DNA from: Bacteroidales bacterium
Lineage (GTDB): Bacteria; Bacteroidota; Bacteroidia; Bacteroidales; WCHB1-69
DNA length: 64,000 bases
NCBI GenBank assembly: GCA_017525245.1
Contig: JAFXTE010000077.1
Coordinates: forward strand, 1 to 64,000
Direction of reading: 5' to 3'
The notes below the pieces were generated by a model. That model searched no databases, had not been told where the DNA came from, and was given only the letters and a program-made list of their open reading frames with translations. The position numbers and the translations under genes are program-made. This document shows, piece by piece, positions 8,496 through 17,994 of this stretch (its first letter is position 1; each line of letters opens with the position of its first letter).

Positions 8496-9641
8496 TTATT
8501 CCTCGTATGTTCTCAAAGCATCGTTGACCTTGGAGAGCACGTCATCGAGATTCTGGCAAGCTTCGATGGCTTCCCCATTGGCGGGGTTGGTGTAGTTCTG
8601 CACGAAAGGACGAGGCATGGCGTTGATCTTGGTTAAAGCGGTGTTTATGGCTTCTTCCACTTCGTTGTCAAGACCTTTGTCCATCTTCTTGACGTAGGCG
8701 TGCAAGGAGAGCTTGTCGTTGCGCTGGCCTTCGATGCCGCCGTAGTAGGCGTTCTGGATGCTGAGAATGTTGTCGTAGAAGTCCTCGATGGATTTCTGGC
8801 TGTAGGGGGATTCGATGTAGTTGGCGTCTTCGCCGTTGTAGGGTTTGCCGATCTTGGAGGTGCCCACCTCGTCGGCGATGGTCTTGCAACCATCAACGAT
8901 GGCCATGAGGCCGCTCACGGAGCTGGCGTAGGTGCTGCCGGCGTTGCCGGCCTTCTTGAGGTTGTCACCATAGCTGTAGCTGCCTCCGTTGACGGTGCTG
9001 TTGAGCTCCAGTTCCTCGACTTTGTCGCGGTGCGACTTCGGGGCGGCGTCACCGATCCAACTCACCTCGAGTTGGAAGCAGCGGTTGCGCAGGTCGCCGG
9101 CCACAGCCACGGCATAGACCATCTGCGTCTCGGTGATCTCGCTGGCATTGCGCACTTGTCCGTTGTGGAAGAGGATGTACTCGATGCCGTGGAATCCGAG
9201 CAGTGCGTTGCCGAGCTGCTCGCCAGCTACCACATCGCCGTCCTCACCGGCCAAAACGGCCAGCATGTTCGGACTGCTCATCAGGTTGTTGAAGGCATCC
9301 ACGTCCAACGGCCATGAGTCGATGTGCGGGTCGATGCCGAAGTCGTTGGCGGCTCCGAAGAGGAAAGCCTCGCTCTTCTCCCACCAGGCGCGGGCGTTCA
9401 GGAAGGTCTCGCACACCTTGTTCAGGTCGCCTTGGGAATGGCTGTTCTGGAAGGCCTTCAGCTCGTTGACCAGCTGTTCCGAGGAGTTGGCCAGATTGAT
9501 GTACGTGGGCGCGATGGTGTGGTCCACGTATTGTTCGATGACGGCGGCCTGCTTCTCGTTGACCAGCTCGCCGTTGTTGTGATTGCATCCCACGCTCAGG
9601 AATGCGATTGCCACCATGGTGGCGATGATTGATTTTTTCAT
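8496..9641 (-). CDS. Imelysin family (peptidase M75-like) lipoprotein
   Basis: 381 residues with a lipobox SVGC (Cys19). The GxHxxE signature of imelysins is present as GFHGIE near residue 150, and further conserved acidic/His positions follow. Imelysin/IrpA/EfeO-type proteins are envelope proteins involved in iron uptake; despite the M75 name, protease activity is doubtful for most. It is probably co-transcribed with the DHOR gene downstream and may be served by the porin encoded upstream. The 245-base upstream gap contains a hairpin-type repeat (9709-9853) rather than another gene. Confidence 0.87.
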   Translation of the reverse strand: MKKSIIATMVAIAFLSVGCNHNNGELVNEKQAAVIEQYVDHTIAPTYINLANSSEQLVNELKAFQNSHSQGDLNKVCETFLNARAWWEKSEAFLFGAANDFGIDPHIDSWPLDVDAFNNLMSSPNMLAVLAGEDGDVVAGEQLGNALLGFHGIEYILFHNGQVRNASEITETQMVYAVAVAGDLRNRCFQLEVSWIGDAAPKSHRDKVEELELNSTVNGGSYSYGDNLKKAGNAGSTYASSVSGLMAIVDGCKTIADEVGTSKIGKPYNGEDANYIESPYSQKSIEDFYDNILSIQNAYYGGIEGQRNDKLSLHAYVKKMDKGLDNEVEEAINTALTKINAMPRPFVQNYTNPANGEAIEACQNLDDVLSKVNDALRTYEE

Positions 9642-9708
9642 ATTGTATTTGTTTTAGTTTGTTTCATTTCCGCTGCTCCCGCAGTCCGAACCTGTCTCCT
9701 GTCTCAAG

Positions 9709-9853
9709 CCCCACACTGCGCTGCGCTTTGTCGTTATCGCTGTTCCCGCAGTCCGTACCTGTCTCCTGTGTCAAGCCCCACACTGCGCTGCGCTTGTGTG
9801 GGGTTATTAGCGCTTCGCGCGTCTTGCCCCTTCGGGGCTGCTCAAGGAAGTTG
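9709..9853. repeat. CCCCACA/TGTGGGG hairpin repeat, copy near imelysin
   Basis: One full unit plus the tail of the repeat also found at 17624-17894. CCCCACACTGCGCTGCGC starts at 9709 and again at 9776 (67-base period). The second is followed by TTGTGTGGGGTTATTAG, making a CCCCACAC/GTGTGGGG stem, then by a short hairpin GCCCCTTCGGGGC and CTGCTCAAGGAAG. The repeat lies between the porin and imelysin genes. Confidence 0.8.
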
Positions 9854-9887
9854 GTTCATATATACTGGGTTCTTTCGTTCATTCCTC

Positions 9888-11237
9888 TCATCCTCTCTTG
9901 TGGAACTCGCGAGAGAACATCCCCGCCCAGGTGATGCCGAGGGCGCACCAGGGTTCGGGGTTGTACTGTTCTTTCAGCAGCCGCACGCCGCCTTCGGCCT
10001 TGATGATGATCTCCTTGATGGGACTGTAGTTGAGGCCGCCGCTCACGCAATGACGGTCGCTCCAAGCATAGTCGGTCATGTTGTGGCCGGGAATGTAGGA
10101 GTCGTAGTATTCGTAGTGGGCGAAGACGTAGAGCTTGTGACGGTCCATCTTCGGGTTTTTGTGATGATGGAAGACGTCGTAGCCGATCTCGCCGCCCGCG
10201 CTCCAAGCCGCCTGTCCAACAAGAGTCTGCGGGTAAGGAGCTTGCGAGCTGTGGGGTAGGGTGGAGTTATAGACGGAAATCAGCTCGCAGTCGCTGAGGT
10301 GGCCGTAGAGACCGCTGCCGCGCAGCACGAATCCGCCTGTCTTGTAGCTGAAGTCCAAACCGCCGATGACCACCGTGCCGCGAACGTCCGCGTAACGCGA
10401 GGAGCCCTCGTCGGTGATAATGTCGTTTCGGAAGGTGTTGCCCACGAAGCCGCTGACGCCGATGTGCAGCCCTTTGACGCTGTAGTTATCGACACGGGCG
10501 GCCACGGCCAACTTGTTGGCGACGCGGAACTCGTAAGGTGAGGCGGAACCGTCGTGCGCCCAGCCGGAAACGCTGAACATGCTGGAGTTAAGCGACGGGA
10601 TGAGCATCACGTCGTAACGCCAGCCCTTGATGCGGCCCCACACCTCGATGCCGGTCTCGTGCCATGTGCAGGGAAGGATGGTGTTCTCGCCCTCGGGACG
10701 ATAGACCCCGAAGAACTCGTTGGGCAGGTGGGCGTTGTTGGTGCCCCCGACCGGCACGACGATGTGACCGGCACGGATGTTCATCTTCCCGTCCCAGAAG
10801 GCCTTCTGTAACCAGAACTGCTCCAGGGCGACCTCGCCGCCGCGCTCGATCTCCTTCTCGAACTCGCCGGTCTCCTCGGCCTCTACTTCCACGGCCGACT
10901 CGGTGCCGCCGTGCTCGAACTCGATTTCCGTGTTGAAGCTCCAGCCGTGACCGAAATCATAACCTAACATGATGACAGCGTGCGGCAAATCCACACGCCC
11001 GTGACCTTTGGAGTCGGCGTAGTTGGTTGCGTGTGAGTAACGGAAAACATTGTCGCTGAAGAAGTTGTATTTATAGACGGCCTCGCCGTAACCACCAATA
11101 GTGAGCGTGCCCAAAGATTTCCCTTTCGAAGAGTTTTCAACCTTTGAAGTGTCTGTGCCCTGTTGGGCAGTAATTGTTTGTAAACCAAAGAATAAAATAC
11201 CTGCTAATGCGAGTAATGCCTTTCTGCTCATGAACAC
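9888..11237 (-). CDS. Outer-membrane porin-like protein
   Basis: 449 residues with a signal peptide ending near TAQQ (residue 25). The mature part begins with a strand, LGTLTIGGYGEAVYKY, and continues as alternating beta strands with many aromatic and charged residues, as in OprP/phosphate-selective-type porins of Bacteroidota. An acidic, Glu-rich stretch (about residues 120-145) would form an extracellular loop. First gene of the minus-strand set porin-imelysin-DHOR-ccsBA, which suggests passage of a metal or small ligand. ATGs at 11237 and 11231 are both possible starts. The ligand cannot be told from sequence. Confidence 0.78.
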   Translation of the reverse strand: MFMSRKALLALAGILFFGLQTITAQQGTDTSKVENSSKGKSLGTLTIGGYGEAVYKYNFFSDNVFRYSHATNYADSKGHGRVDLPHAVIMLGYDFGHGWSFNTEIEFEHGGTESAVEVEAEETGEFEKEIERGGEVALEQFWLQKAFWDGKMNIRAGHIVVPVGGTNNAHLPNEFFGVYRPEGENTILPCTWHETGIEVWGRIKGWRYDVMLIPSLNSSMFSVSGWAHDGSASPYEFRVANKLAVAARVDNYSVKGLHIGVSGFVGNTFRNDIITDEGSSRYADVRGTVVIGGLDFSYKTGGFVLRGSGLYGHLSDCELISVYNSTLPHSSQAPYPQTLVGQAAWSAGGEIGYDVFHHHKNPKMDRHKLYVFAHYEYYDSYIPGHNMTDYAWSDRHCVSGGLNYSPIKEIIIKAEGGVRLLKEQYNPEPWCALGITWAGMFSREFHKRG

Positions 11238-11373
11238 TTGATTTTATGCAGCAAAAGTGCAAAACTCACCCCAGTCGCGATATACCTAAAAATGATGATT
11301 CGCGGCGTGGGGAATAATGATTAATGAGGATGTGAAGAACCTAGATACGACGGGGATTTTCGGCTTGTGGGGA

Positions 11374-12711
11374 TTATCTGGTCAGCCGTTTATATCGTTC
11401 TGTCTTGATTTTAAGGTCGATGAGGGCGTCGGTGCGCTGGTTTTGGGATTGAAGAAGCAAGGTCTGGGCCTCCAACAGTTCGGAAACGGCCACCATGCCT
11501 GCGTCGAAGTTGGCTTTCGTGTCGTGGAGGTTGGCTTCCGCGCTGCGCACGGAGGATTCGGCGAGCGTCACCTGACTGTTGGCCTCCTCGATGTTGCACC
11601 ACGCCTGACGGGTCTCTAACTCCATCTTCTCCACATAGTCGGCACGCTCGTTCTCGGCCTTCTGGATGAGGTAATTCTGCTGACGGATCTTATGGGTTGT
11701 CTCCCACCAGCCCGTCAAGGGGACCTGCAATGTCATGAAAGCCAGTGCGTTGTAGTCGTAGCGGTCGAAAATGAGACTGCCATACGAGGCGTTAGCCCCG
11801 ATCATCAAATGCGGCACGCTCTCCCCGATGGCGATATCCTTCTTCAGCTTCTCCGCCCTGACCTGACAATCCAACAGCTGTTTCTCCGTCCTGCGGTACA
11901 CCGCGTTCCGGATGTCCGCATCCTTCGGGGCTTCGCTATTCAAATCTTGACCGATTAAATCTGTAAGCACCAGATTTTCACTGTATTCCAAGCCAATCAT
12001 TTGGCAAAGAAGCATGGCGGAGAGGGTAATGCCGTTGTTAACTTTGAGGAGGTTGGATTGCATCTCGTTCTGCTTGAGCTCGACCTTCAGGACATCGTTG
12101 CGGGTCACCAGACCGGCTTCCGCTGCGACGGTCACGTCACGGTGCAGCGTGTCTAAAAAGGTTATCGCCTGCTGCAGCGTTATCCGTTTTTCGAGGAGCG
12201 AGACGGTCTGCCAGTAGGTCTCTTCCACCTGCTGCAAGACTTGGTCGCGGGTCAGCTGGCTTTTGTAGTGCGAGGCGGCGACCCCCACGTCAGCCAGCGC
12301 ATTGCCGCCTACGATCTGTCCACCCATGAAAACCGGCTGCACGGCCGTCACCCCGACGCCCAGTCCGCCGTCGCAGAGCGAAATCTTGTCGGAGAGTCCC
12401 ATCGCCGCGCCGTACTCGTAGTAGAGATTATGTAGCTGCTGCCGTGCCGCGGCGCTCCCGATGTCGTCAATACCGTACTCGATCAACGGTTTCGCGGGAA
12501 CATAGCCGATGCCCGTGGCGCTGATCTGCGGGAAGTATTTCGTGCGGGCCTGCATCTTCACCTCCTGCGCCGCCTTCACGTCCAGCACGGCATTCTTCAC
12601 CGCCGCATTGTTCCGCAACGCCATCGCCTTGCAGGTGTCCAAGGAGAGATGCTGCGCGGTTATGGTTGCGCTTACGAATATTGTCAGTAGTATTGCTATT
12701 ATCCTTTTCAT
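11374..12711 (-). CDS. TolC-family outer-membrane efflux protein
   Basis: 445 residues from the ATG at 12709-12711, with signal peptide MKRIIAILLTIFVSATITAQ. The mature protein is largely alpha-helical with the two-fold repeat typical of TolC/OEP proteins: long Gln/Glu/Ala-rich helices around residues 170-220 and 370-440. It forms the trimeric exit duct for tripartite efflux. It is the last gene of the minus-strand set TetR, small lipoprotein, adaptor, RND pump, TolC. An in-frame ATG at 12732 would add seven residues before the signal peptide and is less likely. Confidence 0.9.
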   Translation of the reverse strand: MKRIIAILLTIFVSATITAQHLSLDTCKAMALRNNAAVKNAVLDVKAAQEVKMQARTKYFPQISATGIGYVPAKPLIEYGIDDIGSAAARQQLHNLYYEYGAAMGLSDKISLCDGGLGVGVTAVQPVFMGGQIVGGNALADVGVAASHYKSQLTRDQVLQQVEETYWQTVSLLEKRITLQQAITFLDTLHRDVTVAAEAGLVTRNDVLKVELKQNEMQSNLLKVNNGITLSAMLLCQMIGLEYSENLVLTDLIGQDLNSEAPKDADIRNAVYRRTEKQLLDCQVRAEKLKKDIAIGESVPHLMIGANASYGSLIFDRYDYNALAFMTLQVPLTGWWETTHKIRQQNYLIQKAENERADYVEKMELETRQAWCNIEEANSQVTLAESSVRSAEANLHDTKANFDAGMVAVSELLEAQTLLLQSQNQRTDALIDLKIKTERYKRLTR

Positions 12712-12822
12712 AATCGTTTTTTTGTCGTTCATCCGTCCCTTTTGATACCCCCCTGCCCTGCGGGCATCCCCCCTAAAGGGGGGAATGGTCCTTCGACCGT
12801 ATTATATTCTACATTCAACGCT

Positions 12823-12895
12823 TCATCGTCTCATCGCTTCATCGCTTCATCGTCTCATCGCCTCATCGCCTCATCGCTTCATCGTCTCATCGTCA
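12823..12895. repeat. Octamer tandem repeat (TCATCGYY)
   Basis: About nine consecutive 8-base words of the form TCATCGTC/TCATCGCT/TCATCGCC. The array touches the stop codon of the RND pump gene at 12893. The same octamer occurs at 17938-17994, where it runs into the tetR coding region. Confidence 0.85.
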
Positions 12896-15800
12896 CTTGA
12901 AGATTTGCCAGTACATCACGGGCAGCACCGTCACCACCAGGGGCAGCGAGAAGATGGTGCCGAAGCATATCACCACGCCCATGGGCATCCAGAGGGCGGT
13001 GTGCGCCACGATCATCGGCATGACACCCAAGGCCGTGGTCGCGGAGGTGAGGAAGATGGGGCGCATACGGCGGCGGCCCGCTTCGAAGGCGGCGTCCTTC
13101 GCGCTGTATCTGTGAACTTTCCGCAGACTCTCCGCATATTCGAACATGATGATGGCGTTGCGCACGATGATGCCGATCAAGCTGACCACGCCCAACACCG
13201 CCGTGATGCTGAAGTCGAGACGGAAGAGCCAGAGACCTAAACACGCCCCGAATACACAGATCAGACTGGCCGACAAGGTCAGGAACACGATGTCCAGCCG
13301 CCCGAAATGGTAGAGCAGGAAGATGAACAGCACCAACACCGCCGCGATGAAGCTGAGGGCGATTTGCGGGATCACCATGTTGTTGGCGCCGGTGAGTCCG
13401 CCGTAAGTGATCTCCACGCCGTCGGCCATCGCCGGCTTCAACTCCTCGTTGACGTACTTGTCGATTTTTTCCATCACCTTGGGTTGGCTGCAGCCGTAGT
13501 TGAGGTCCGCGCCCACTGTCACCGTGCGGATGCTGTTGCGCCGGTTGATGACCGCGTCGTGCCATTCGGGACCCACCTCCGCCACCTGCCGCAACGGCAC
13601 CCACGTGCCGGGAATAGAGGTGGGAATCAGGAAGTCTTCGAGATCCTGATAGGCGAGGGTGTCGCCGCTTTTTCGGGTGTAGAGCATCACCGGCACCTTG
13701 TAGTCGCCCTCCCACACGTTGGTGAGGTTCTGCCCGCCGAGCGCCGAGGAGAGGTACAGCGACAACATGCTCTGCGTGACCCCGAGACGCGTGGCTTCGT
13801 CGCTCTTCAGCGTGATCCCGATGTCCTGCGAGGTCATGTCCATGTCGGAGTGCACCCAAGTCAGTTCCGGCATGGTGTTCAAGAAATTCTTCAGGGAGTC
13901 GGCGGCCGACTTCATCGCGTCGAAGTCGTTGCCGGCGAAACGCACCTCCACGGGATTGTTGACGGGCTGGTAGTCAATCTGTTTGAAACGGATGTAGGCG
14001 TTCGGGAAATGGTATTCGTATTTCGGTCCGTACTCGCGGATGAGCTTCAGGGTGTTCTTCTCAGAAGTGGTGTTGACGATAAACTGGGCGTAGTTCTTGT
14101 GCGCCATCTGCGGGGCGTAGGTGGCGTGGAAGCGCGGCGAGGAGCAGCCGATGAAGGAGGTCACAGAGGTCACCCGAGGGTCGGCACGAAGCACATGCTC
14201 CATGCTGTCGGCGATGGCCTCCGTTTGCTCAAGCGTGCTTCCCTCCGCGATGTGCATCTCCACGGCGAAGCAGTTGCGGTCGGCCTTCGGCAGCATCTGG
14301 ATCTGCAGGCGCGTGAACAGGAACACGCCGAGAGAAACGGCGCTGACAGCCAAACAGATGACGATAGCAGGGTGATGGAAACAGTGTGCCAGCACTTTGT
14401 CGTAGAGGTTCTGCAAAAGGACAAAGAATCGGTTCTGCGCCGCTTCAAACCGGTTCGGGGCGATACCGTCTTTGTTTCTCTTGATGAAAACCGTTGACAG
14501 ATAAGGAATTATCCATACGGCATAGAAGATGGAGCAGACTAATGCGAACAAGACCGTCCAGGGGAACAGCTGCACGAAGTCGCCCAACGGCCCGGTGATG
14601 ATGCGGGTCATCGGGAAGAACATGCCCGAGATGGCCAGCGTGGCCAACGACATCGGGACGAATAGCGTCTTGGTGCTGTTAAACGCTGAGTACCAGCGGG
14701 AATAGCCCTTCTGTAGCGTGTCGGTGTAGCCGTCGATGACGATGACCGAGTCATCCACGATCATGCCCAGCACCACGATGAGGGCAGCGAGGGTGACCGT
14801 GTTCAGCTCGATGCCGAAGATGTACATCAGCCCCATGGTGATGGCGGTGCAGACGGGCACGCTGGAGCCGGAGACGAGAGCCGTGCGCAGCGGGAAGAGC
14901 AGCAGCATCACCGCGATGACCACGAGGATGGAGAAGAGCAGGTCGCGCAGGAACGACATCACCGACTTGTTGACCACGTAGGGCTGGTTGGTGATCTTGT
15001 GCATATCGACATCCGGTGGCAGCGTCTGCTTGCACTTGGCAATCTCGCTTTCCACCTTCTTGCCGAAAGACACGATGTTGTTGCCGGGTGCCATCTCCAT
15101 GGAAATCAGGACGGTGGATGCCCCGTTGTATTTGATATGACTTTTGGCTTCGGCGTAACGGCGCTGGATGTCGGCGATGTCGCGAAGCCGTGCTTGATGA
15201 CCTAAAGGATCGGTGAAAATAATCTGTTCACCAATCTCATATTCAGATTGATATGGAATGGAGACATGTACTTGCGCATCACCGGCTTCGTTCTCCACGT
15301 TGCCGCCCATGGTGCGTATGCCTTGCGTGGCCAGTTCCACCAATAACGCTCGCTGGCTGATGCCGTAGGAGGCTAATTTCTCTTGATCCACCAAAACGGC
15401 GATTTCCTCGTTTTGCTGTCCGAGGATTTTGATGTTGCCCATCTCGGGGATGCTCCGCAGTCGGTCGCAGAGCTGTTCGGCGTAGTGCTCCAGTTCGCGT
15501 GGGGTCCGCTCGGGTGATTCCACGGTGAGCAGCATGGAGGAGGTGTTGCCGAAGTCATCGACCACCACGATCTCCAGTACGCCCGCCGGCAGCGAGGTCT
15601 TCTTGAACAGCTGCAGCCCGTGCCGTATCTTCGACCAGGCGCCGTCCTTGTCCTTCACCGACACGCGCAGCTCCGCATACACATAGACGATGCCGTTCTC
15701 CGTGACCGAATAGGTTTTCTCTTTGTCGATTTCGGCGTAGGTGAAGAGGAACCGCTCTAACGGCTTGGTGACCTGCTCCTCGACCTCCTGTGCCGTCGCA

Positions 15801-15967
15801 CCGGGATAGATCGCCGCCACCACGCCCTGCCGGATCGTGAACTGCGGGAACTCGTCCTTGTTCAGCTTTGTCAGTGCGAAAATGCCGAATACAACCAAGC
15901 AGGCCACAATGAAGAAGATGATCTTGTGGCCGCGCATCGCGGAGAGGATATGGTGACGTTTATTCAA
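12893..15967 (-). CDS. RND-family efflux pump, inner-membrane transporter (HAE1/AcrB-like)
   Basis: 1024 residues, full length for the family. It has the characteristic first membrane helix, the following periplasmic entry LNKDEFPQF, the two large porter domains, and two blocks of membrane helices (about residues 330-530 and 850-1015). A proton-relay aspartate pair is visible in GMIVDDSVIVIDGY of helix 4. The pump uses the proton gradient to push drugs, lipids or dyes through the adaptor and TolC encoded beside it. The longest frame begins with TTG at 15967, right after an ATAACCA-type repeat; an ATG at 15937 is an alternative, but would leave almost no residues before the first helix. Confidence 0.92.
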   Translation of the reverse strand: MNKRHHILSAMRGHKIIFFIVACLVVFGIFALTKLNKDEFPQFTIRQGVVAAIYPGATAQEVEEQVTKPLERFLFTYAEIDKEKTYSVTENGIVYVYAELRVSVKDKDGAWSKIRHGLQLFKKTSLPAGVLEIVVVDDFGNTSSMLLTVESPERTPRELEHYAEQLCDRLRSIPEMGNIKILGQQNEEIAVLVDQEKLASYGISQRALLVELATQGIRTMGGNVENEAGDAQVHVSIPYQSEYEIGEQIIFTDPLGHQARLRDIADIQRRYAEAKSHIKYNGASTVLISMEMAPGNNIVSFGKKVESEIAKCKQTLPPDVDMHKITNQPYVVNKSVMSFLRDLLFSILVVIAVMLLLFPLRTALVSGSSVPVCTAITMGLMYIFGIELNTVTLAALIVVLGMIVDDSVIVIDGYTDTLQKGYSRWYSAFNSTKTLFVPMSLATLAISGMFFPMTRIITGPLGDFVQLFPWTVLFALVCSIFYAVWIIPYLSTVFIKRNKDGIAPNRFEAAQNRFFVLLQNLYDKVLAHCFHHPAIVICLAVSAVSLGVFLFTRLQIQMLPKADRNCFAVEMHIAEGSTLEQTEAIADSMEHVLRADPRVTSVTSFIGCSSPRFHATYAPQMAHKNYAQFIVNTTSEKNTLKLIREYGPKYEYHFPNAYIRFKQIDYQPVNNPVEVRFAGNDFDAMKSAADSLKNFLNTMPELTWVHSDMDMTSQDIGITLKSDEATRLGVTQSMLSLYLSSALGGQNLTNVWEGDYKVPVMLYTRKSGDTLAYQDLEDFLIPTSIPGTWVPLRQVAEVGPEWHDAVINRRNSIRTVTVGADLNYGCSQPKVMEKIDKYVNEELKPAMADGVEITYGGLTGANNMVIPQIALSFIAAVLVLFIFLLYHFGRLDIVFLTLSASLICVFGACLGLWLFRLDFSITAVLGVVSLIGIIVRNAIIMFEYAESLRKVHRYSAKDAAFEAGRRRMRPIFLTSATTALGVMPMIVAHTALWMPMGVVICFGTIFSLPLVVTVLPVMYWQIFK

Positions 15968-16061
15968 TGGTTATGGGTTATTGGTTATGGGTTATTGAAG
16001 CTGGTGAATAGTGATTAGTGAATAGTGATTGGTGATTAGAAACTACTTTGGAGGTTAATTA

Positions 16062-17087
16062 TCAATTATCAATTATCAATTCTGCATTAAGGTAGAGTTT
16101 CTCCATGCCGGCGGTGATGACGGTGTCGCCGGGGTGGAGGCCGGAGGAGACGAGCACGCCGTTGGCGACAAATTCCGAGGAGGTGATGATGCGGTGTTGG
16201 GCGCGGCCGTTCTCCATCACCCAGACGGAGAGTCCTTCGGGACGGGTTTGTACGCATTTGGCGGGAATCACAAAGCCTTGGTCATCAGGTTGTTCGAGCA
16301 GTACCTTGCAGACCATTCCCGGCAGGAGCGAGCGGTCGGCGTTGGGGAATGCGATCTTCACTTGGTAGCTGTGCGACACGCGCGAGGAGGTCACGCTCCG
16401 GTCGGTGATGCGGCCTGTCATCATGCGGTTGTCCAGTGCGGGGACATAGACGTAGGCGTCTTCCCCGAGTTTCACGGAGTTGATTTCGCTTTCGGGTACC
16501 GAGAAGGTCACGCACACCTTGCCGAGGTCGAGAATCGTGACGGCGGGTTCGCCGGGCAGCAGTGAGCCGCCCGCTTTGGCGTTGCAACTGCCGATCACTC
16601 CCGATACGGGCGCCCGTAACGTGCAGTCATCCAGCTGCTTCTTGGCAATCTGCTCCATTGAGCGGGCCTGCTCTAAGGTGGTCTGCATCTCCACCCACTT
16701 CACCTCGGCCAGGCTGCCCTGGTCATACACTTTCTTCAGCCGTTTGTAAGCGTCCTCGGCCTGCTCAAGCGCGGCCTTGGCAGAGTTGTAGGCGTTCTGC
16801 GCGGTGGCGCTGTTGGCGGTGACGAGGATCTGCCCCTCGCGCACGCGGTCGCCCTCATGCACATAGACGCGCTCCACGCGCCCGCCCACGGGGAAGCTCA
16901 CTGCCACCGACAGGTTCTCCTCCACGGTGCCCACGTAGGTGCGGGTCATGCCGCCGGCCACCGTATCGACCACCAGCACTTCCACGTCTATGGGTGGACG
17001 CTCCTGTTTCGGCGCCTCGTGCTTGCAGCCGATTGTCACGATACAGAATGCTGCCACGGCCAATATCAAGGATGTTGTTCGTTTCAT
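16062..17087 (-). CDS. RND efflux periplasmic adaptor (membrane fusion protein), lipoprotein
   Basis: 341 residues with lipobox TIGC (Cys21). The HlyD/MFP layout is clear: a lipoyl-like half with GGRVERVYVHEGDRVREGQ near residues 65-85, a helical hairpin of Ala/Gln/Glu-rich sequence (about 90-145), the second lipoyl half with RAPVSGVIGSC, then beta-barrel and membrane-proximal domains. It links the RND pump to TolC. It starts 1 base after the stop of the small lipoprotein gene upstream, so the two are translationally close. A 94-base repeat spacer separates it from the pump gene. Confidence 0.92.
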   Translation of the reverse strand: MKRTTSLILAVAAFCIVTIGCKHEAPKQERPPIDVEVLVVDTVAGGMTRTYVGTVEENLSVAVSFPVGGRVERVYVHEGDRVREGQILVTANSATAQNAYNSAKAALEQAEDAYKRLKKVYDQGSLAEVKWVEMQTTLEQARSMEQIAKKQLDDCTLRAPVSGVIGSCNAKAGGSLLPGEPAVTILDLGKVCVTFSVPESEINSVKLGEDAYVYVPALDNRMMTGRITDRSVTSSRVSHSYQVKIAFPNADRSLLPGMVCKVLLEQPDDQGFVIPAKCVQTRPEGLSVWVMENGRAQHRIITSSEFVANGVLVSSGLHPGDTVITAGMEKLYLNAELIIDN

Positions 17088-17088
17088 G

Positions 17089-17631
17089 TCAGTTCTTTTC
17101 TGCGATGATGGTCATTTCCGGTCCGCTGATGGTGACGGAGCTGTTTCCGCTCTGCGTTCCATTCCAAACCTCTCTGAGTATCAAGATGTTTCCATTGACG
17201 GTTCCGCTACCTGCCGCCGAGATGCGATAGACTATGGTGGCTTCCTCATCTTGGTTGAGGTCCAGGTCGATGTTGAGATCCGGGATACTGCTGGTGGAGA
17301 GGATGTTCGTGTTGAACGAGTGTGAGTCTATCAGCAGTGAGTCGCCGTGCAACGCGGCGTTCATCGTGTAGCATCCGCCGGTCATCTCGTTCATCGTGAT
17401 GATGTAGCGGTCCTTGTCCGATTTGTCCCGCAGGATATTCATCTGTCCGTTCCGGTGGATAAGTCGGTAGGTCACCGTCCCGTCCGCGTCGGTCAACGCC
17501 ACCTCGCCTGAAAGCTTGTAGCTGTAGTCGCCGGTCAGAGCTTGCCTGTCGCGTTCGCAGGCCGTACACAGCACCGCCATGACGATGATACAGCATAGCT
17601 CGGCTATAGCTGTACGTGCCTTGCCCCACAC
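17089..17631 (-). CDS. Small predicted lipoprotein fused to repeat-derived sequence
   Basis: The credible protein begins near the GTG at 17629-17631, or possibly the ATG at 17578-17580: a short hydrophobic run, lipobox CTAC, and about 150 residues of a beta-rich domain (lipocalin/YceI-like look, no named family). The frame stays open upstream to 17904 only because it crosses a 66-base repeat (exactly 22 codons), giving three copies of a peptide like RSAVWGLTQETGSDCG; that extension is probably not native. The gene lies one base before the adaptor gene and after tetR, so it belongs to the efflux set. It may help capture or sense the pump's substrate, but that is a guess. Confidence 0.6.
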   Translation of the reverse strand: MWGKARTAIAELCCIIVMAVLCTACERDRQALTGDYSYKLSGEVALTDADGTVTYRLIHRNGQMNILRDKSDKDRYIITMNEMTGGCYTMNAALHGDSLLIDSHSFNTNILSTSSIPDLNIDLDLNQDEEATIVYRISAAGSGTVNGNILILREVWNGTQSGNSSVTISGPEMTIIAEKN

Positions 17632-17894
17632 TGCGCTACGCTTGTCGTTATCGTTGACTCCGCAGTCCGGTCCTGTCTCCTGTGTCAATCCCCACACTGC
17701 GCTGCGGTTATCGTTATCGCTGACTCCGCAGTCCGAACCTGTCTCCTGTGTCAATCCCCACACTGCGCTGCGGTTGTCGTTATCGCTGTCTCCGCAGTCC
17801 GAACCAGTCTCGTGTTTCAATCCCCACACTGCGCTGCGCTTATGTGGGGTTATTAGCGCTTCGCGCGTCTTGCCCCTTCGGGGCTGCTCAAGGA
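17624..17894. repeat. 66-base tandem repeat and hairpin tail (CCCCACA family)
   Basis: CCCCACACTGCGCT begins at 17624, 17690, 17756 and 17822: three exact 66-base periods plus a terminal unit. Each unit also contains CGCAGTCCG and GTCTC(C/G)TGT. The last unit closes a stem with TATGTGGGG, followed by TTATTAGCGCTTCGCGCG, a GCCCCTTCGGGGC hairpin and CTGCTCAAGGAA. It is the same element as at 9709-9853. Confidence 0.9.
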
Positions 17895-17937
17895 AAGTTT
17901 TCATATATATTGGGGTTTTTCGTTAATTTCTCATTAA

Positions 17938-17994
17938 ATCATCGTTTCATCGCCTCATCGTCTCATCGTCTCATCGTCTCATCGCCTCATCGTG
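17938..17994. repeat. Octamer tandem repeat overlapping the 3' end of tetR
   Basis: About seven TCATCGYY words. The tetR stop codon (TGA, plus-strand 17971-17973) and its last codons (…DEAMRR) are made of this repeat. Confidence 0.85.

Noticed and set aside
12823-12895. Possible CRISPR array from regularly spaced repeats
   Set aside because: The units are contiguous 8-base words without unique spacers, and no cas genes are present.
13307-14497. 396-codon frame opposite the RND pump
   Set aside because: No homology features and fully inside a clear RND gene; similar mirrors exist at 35958-37190 (xseA), 38260-39624 (amidase) and 26257-27366 (helicase).
17624-17894. 66-base repeats as a CRISPR array
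   Set aside because: Repeats adjoin directly with no variable spacers.
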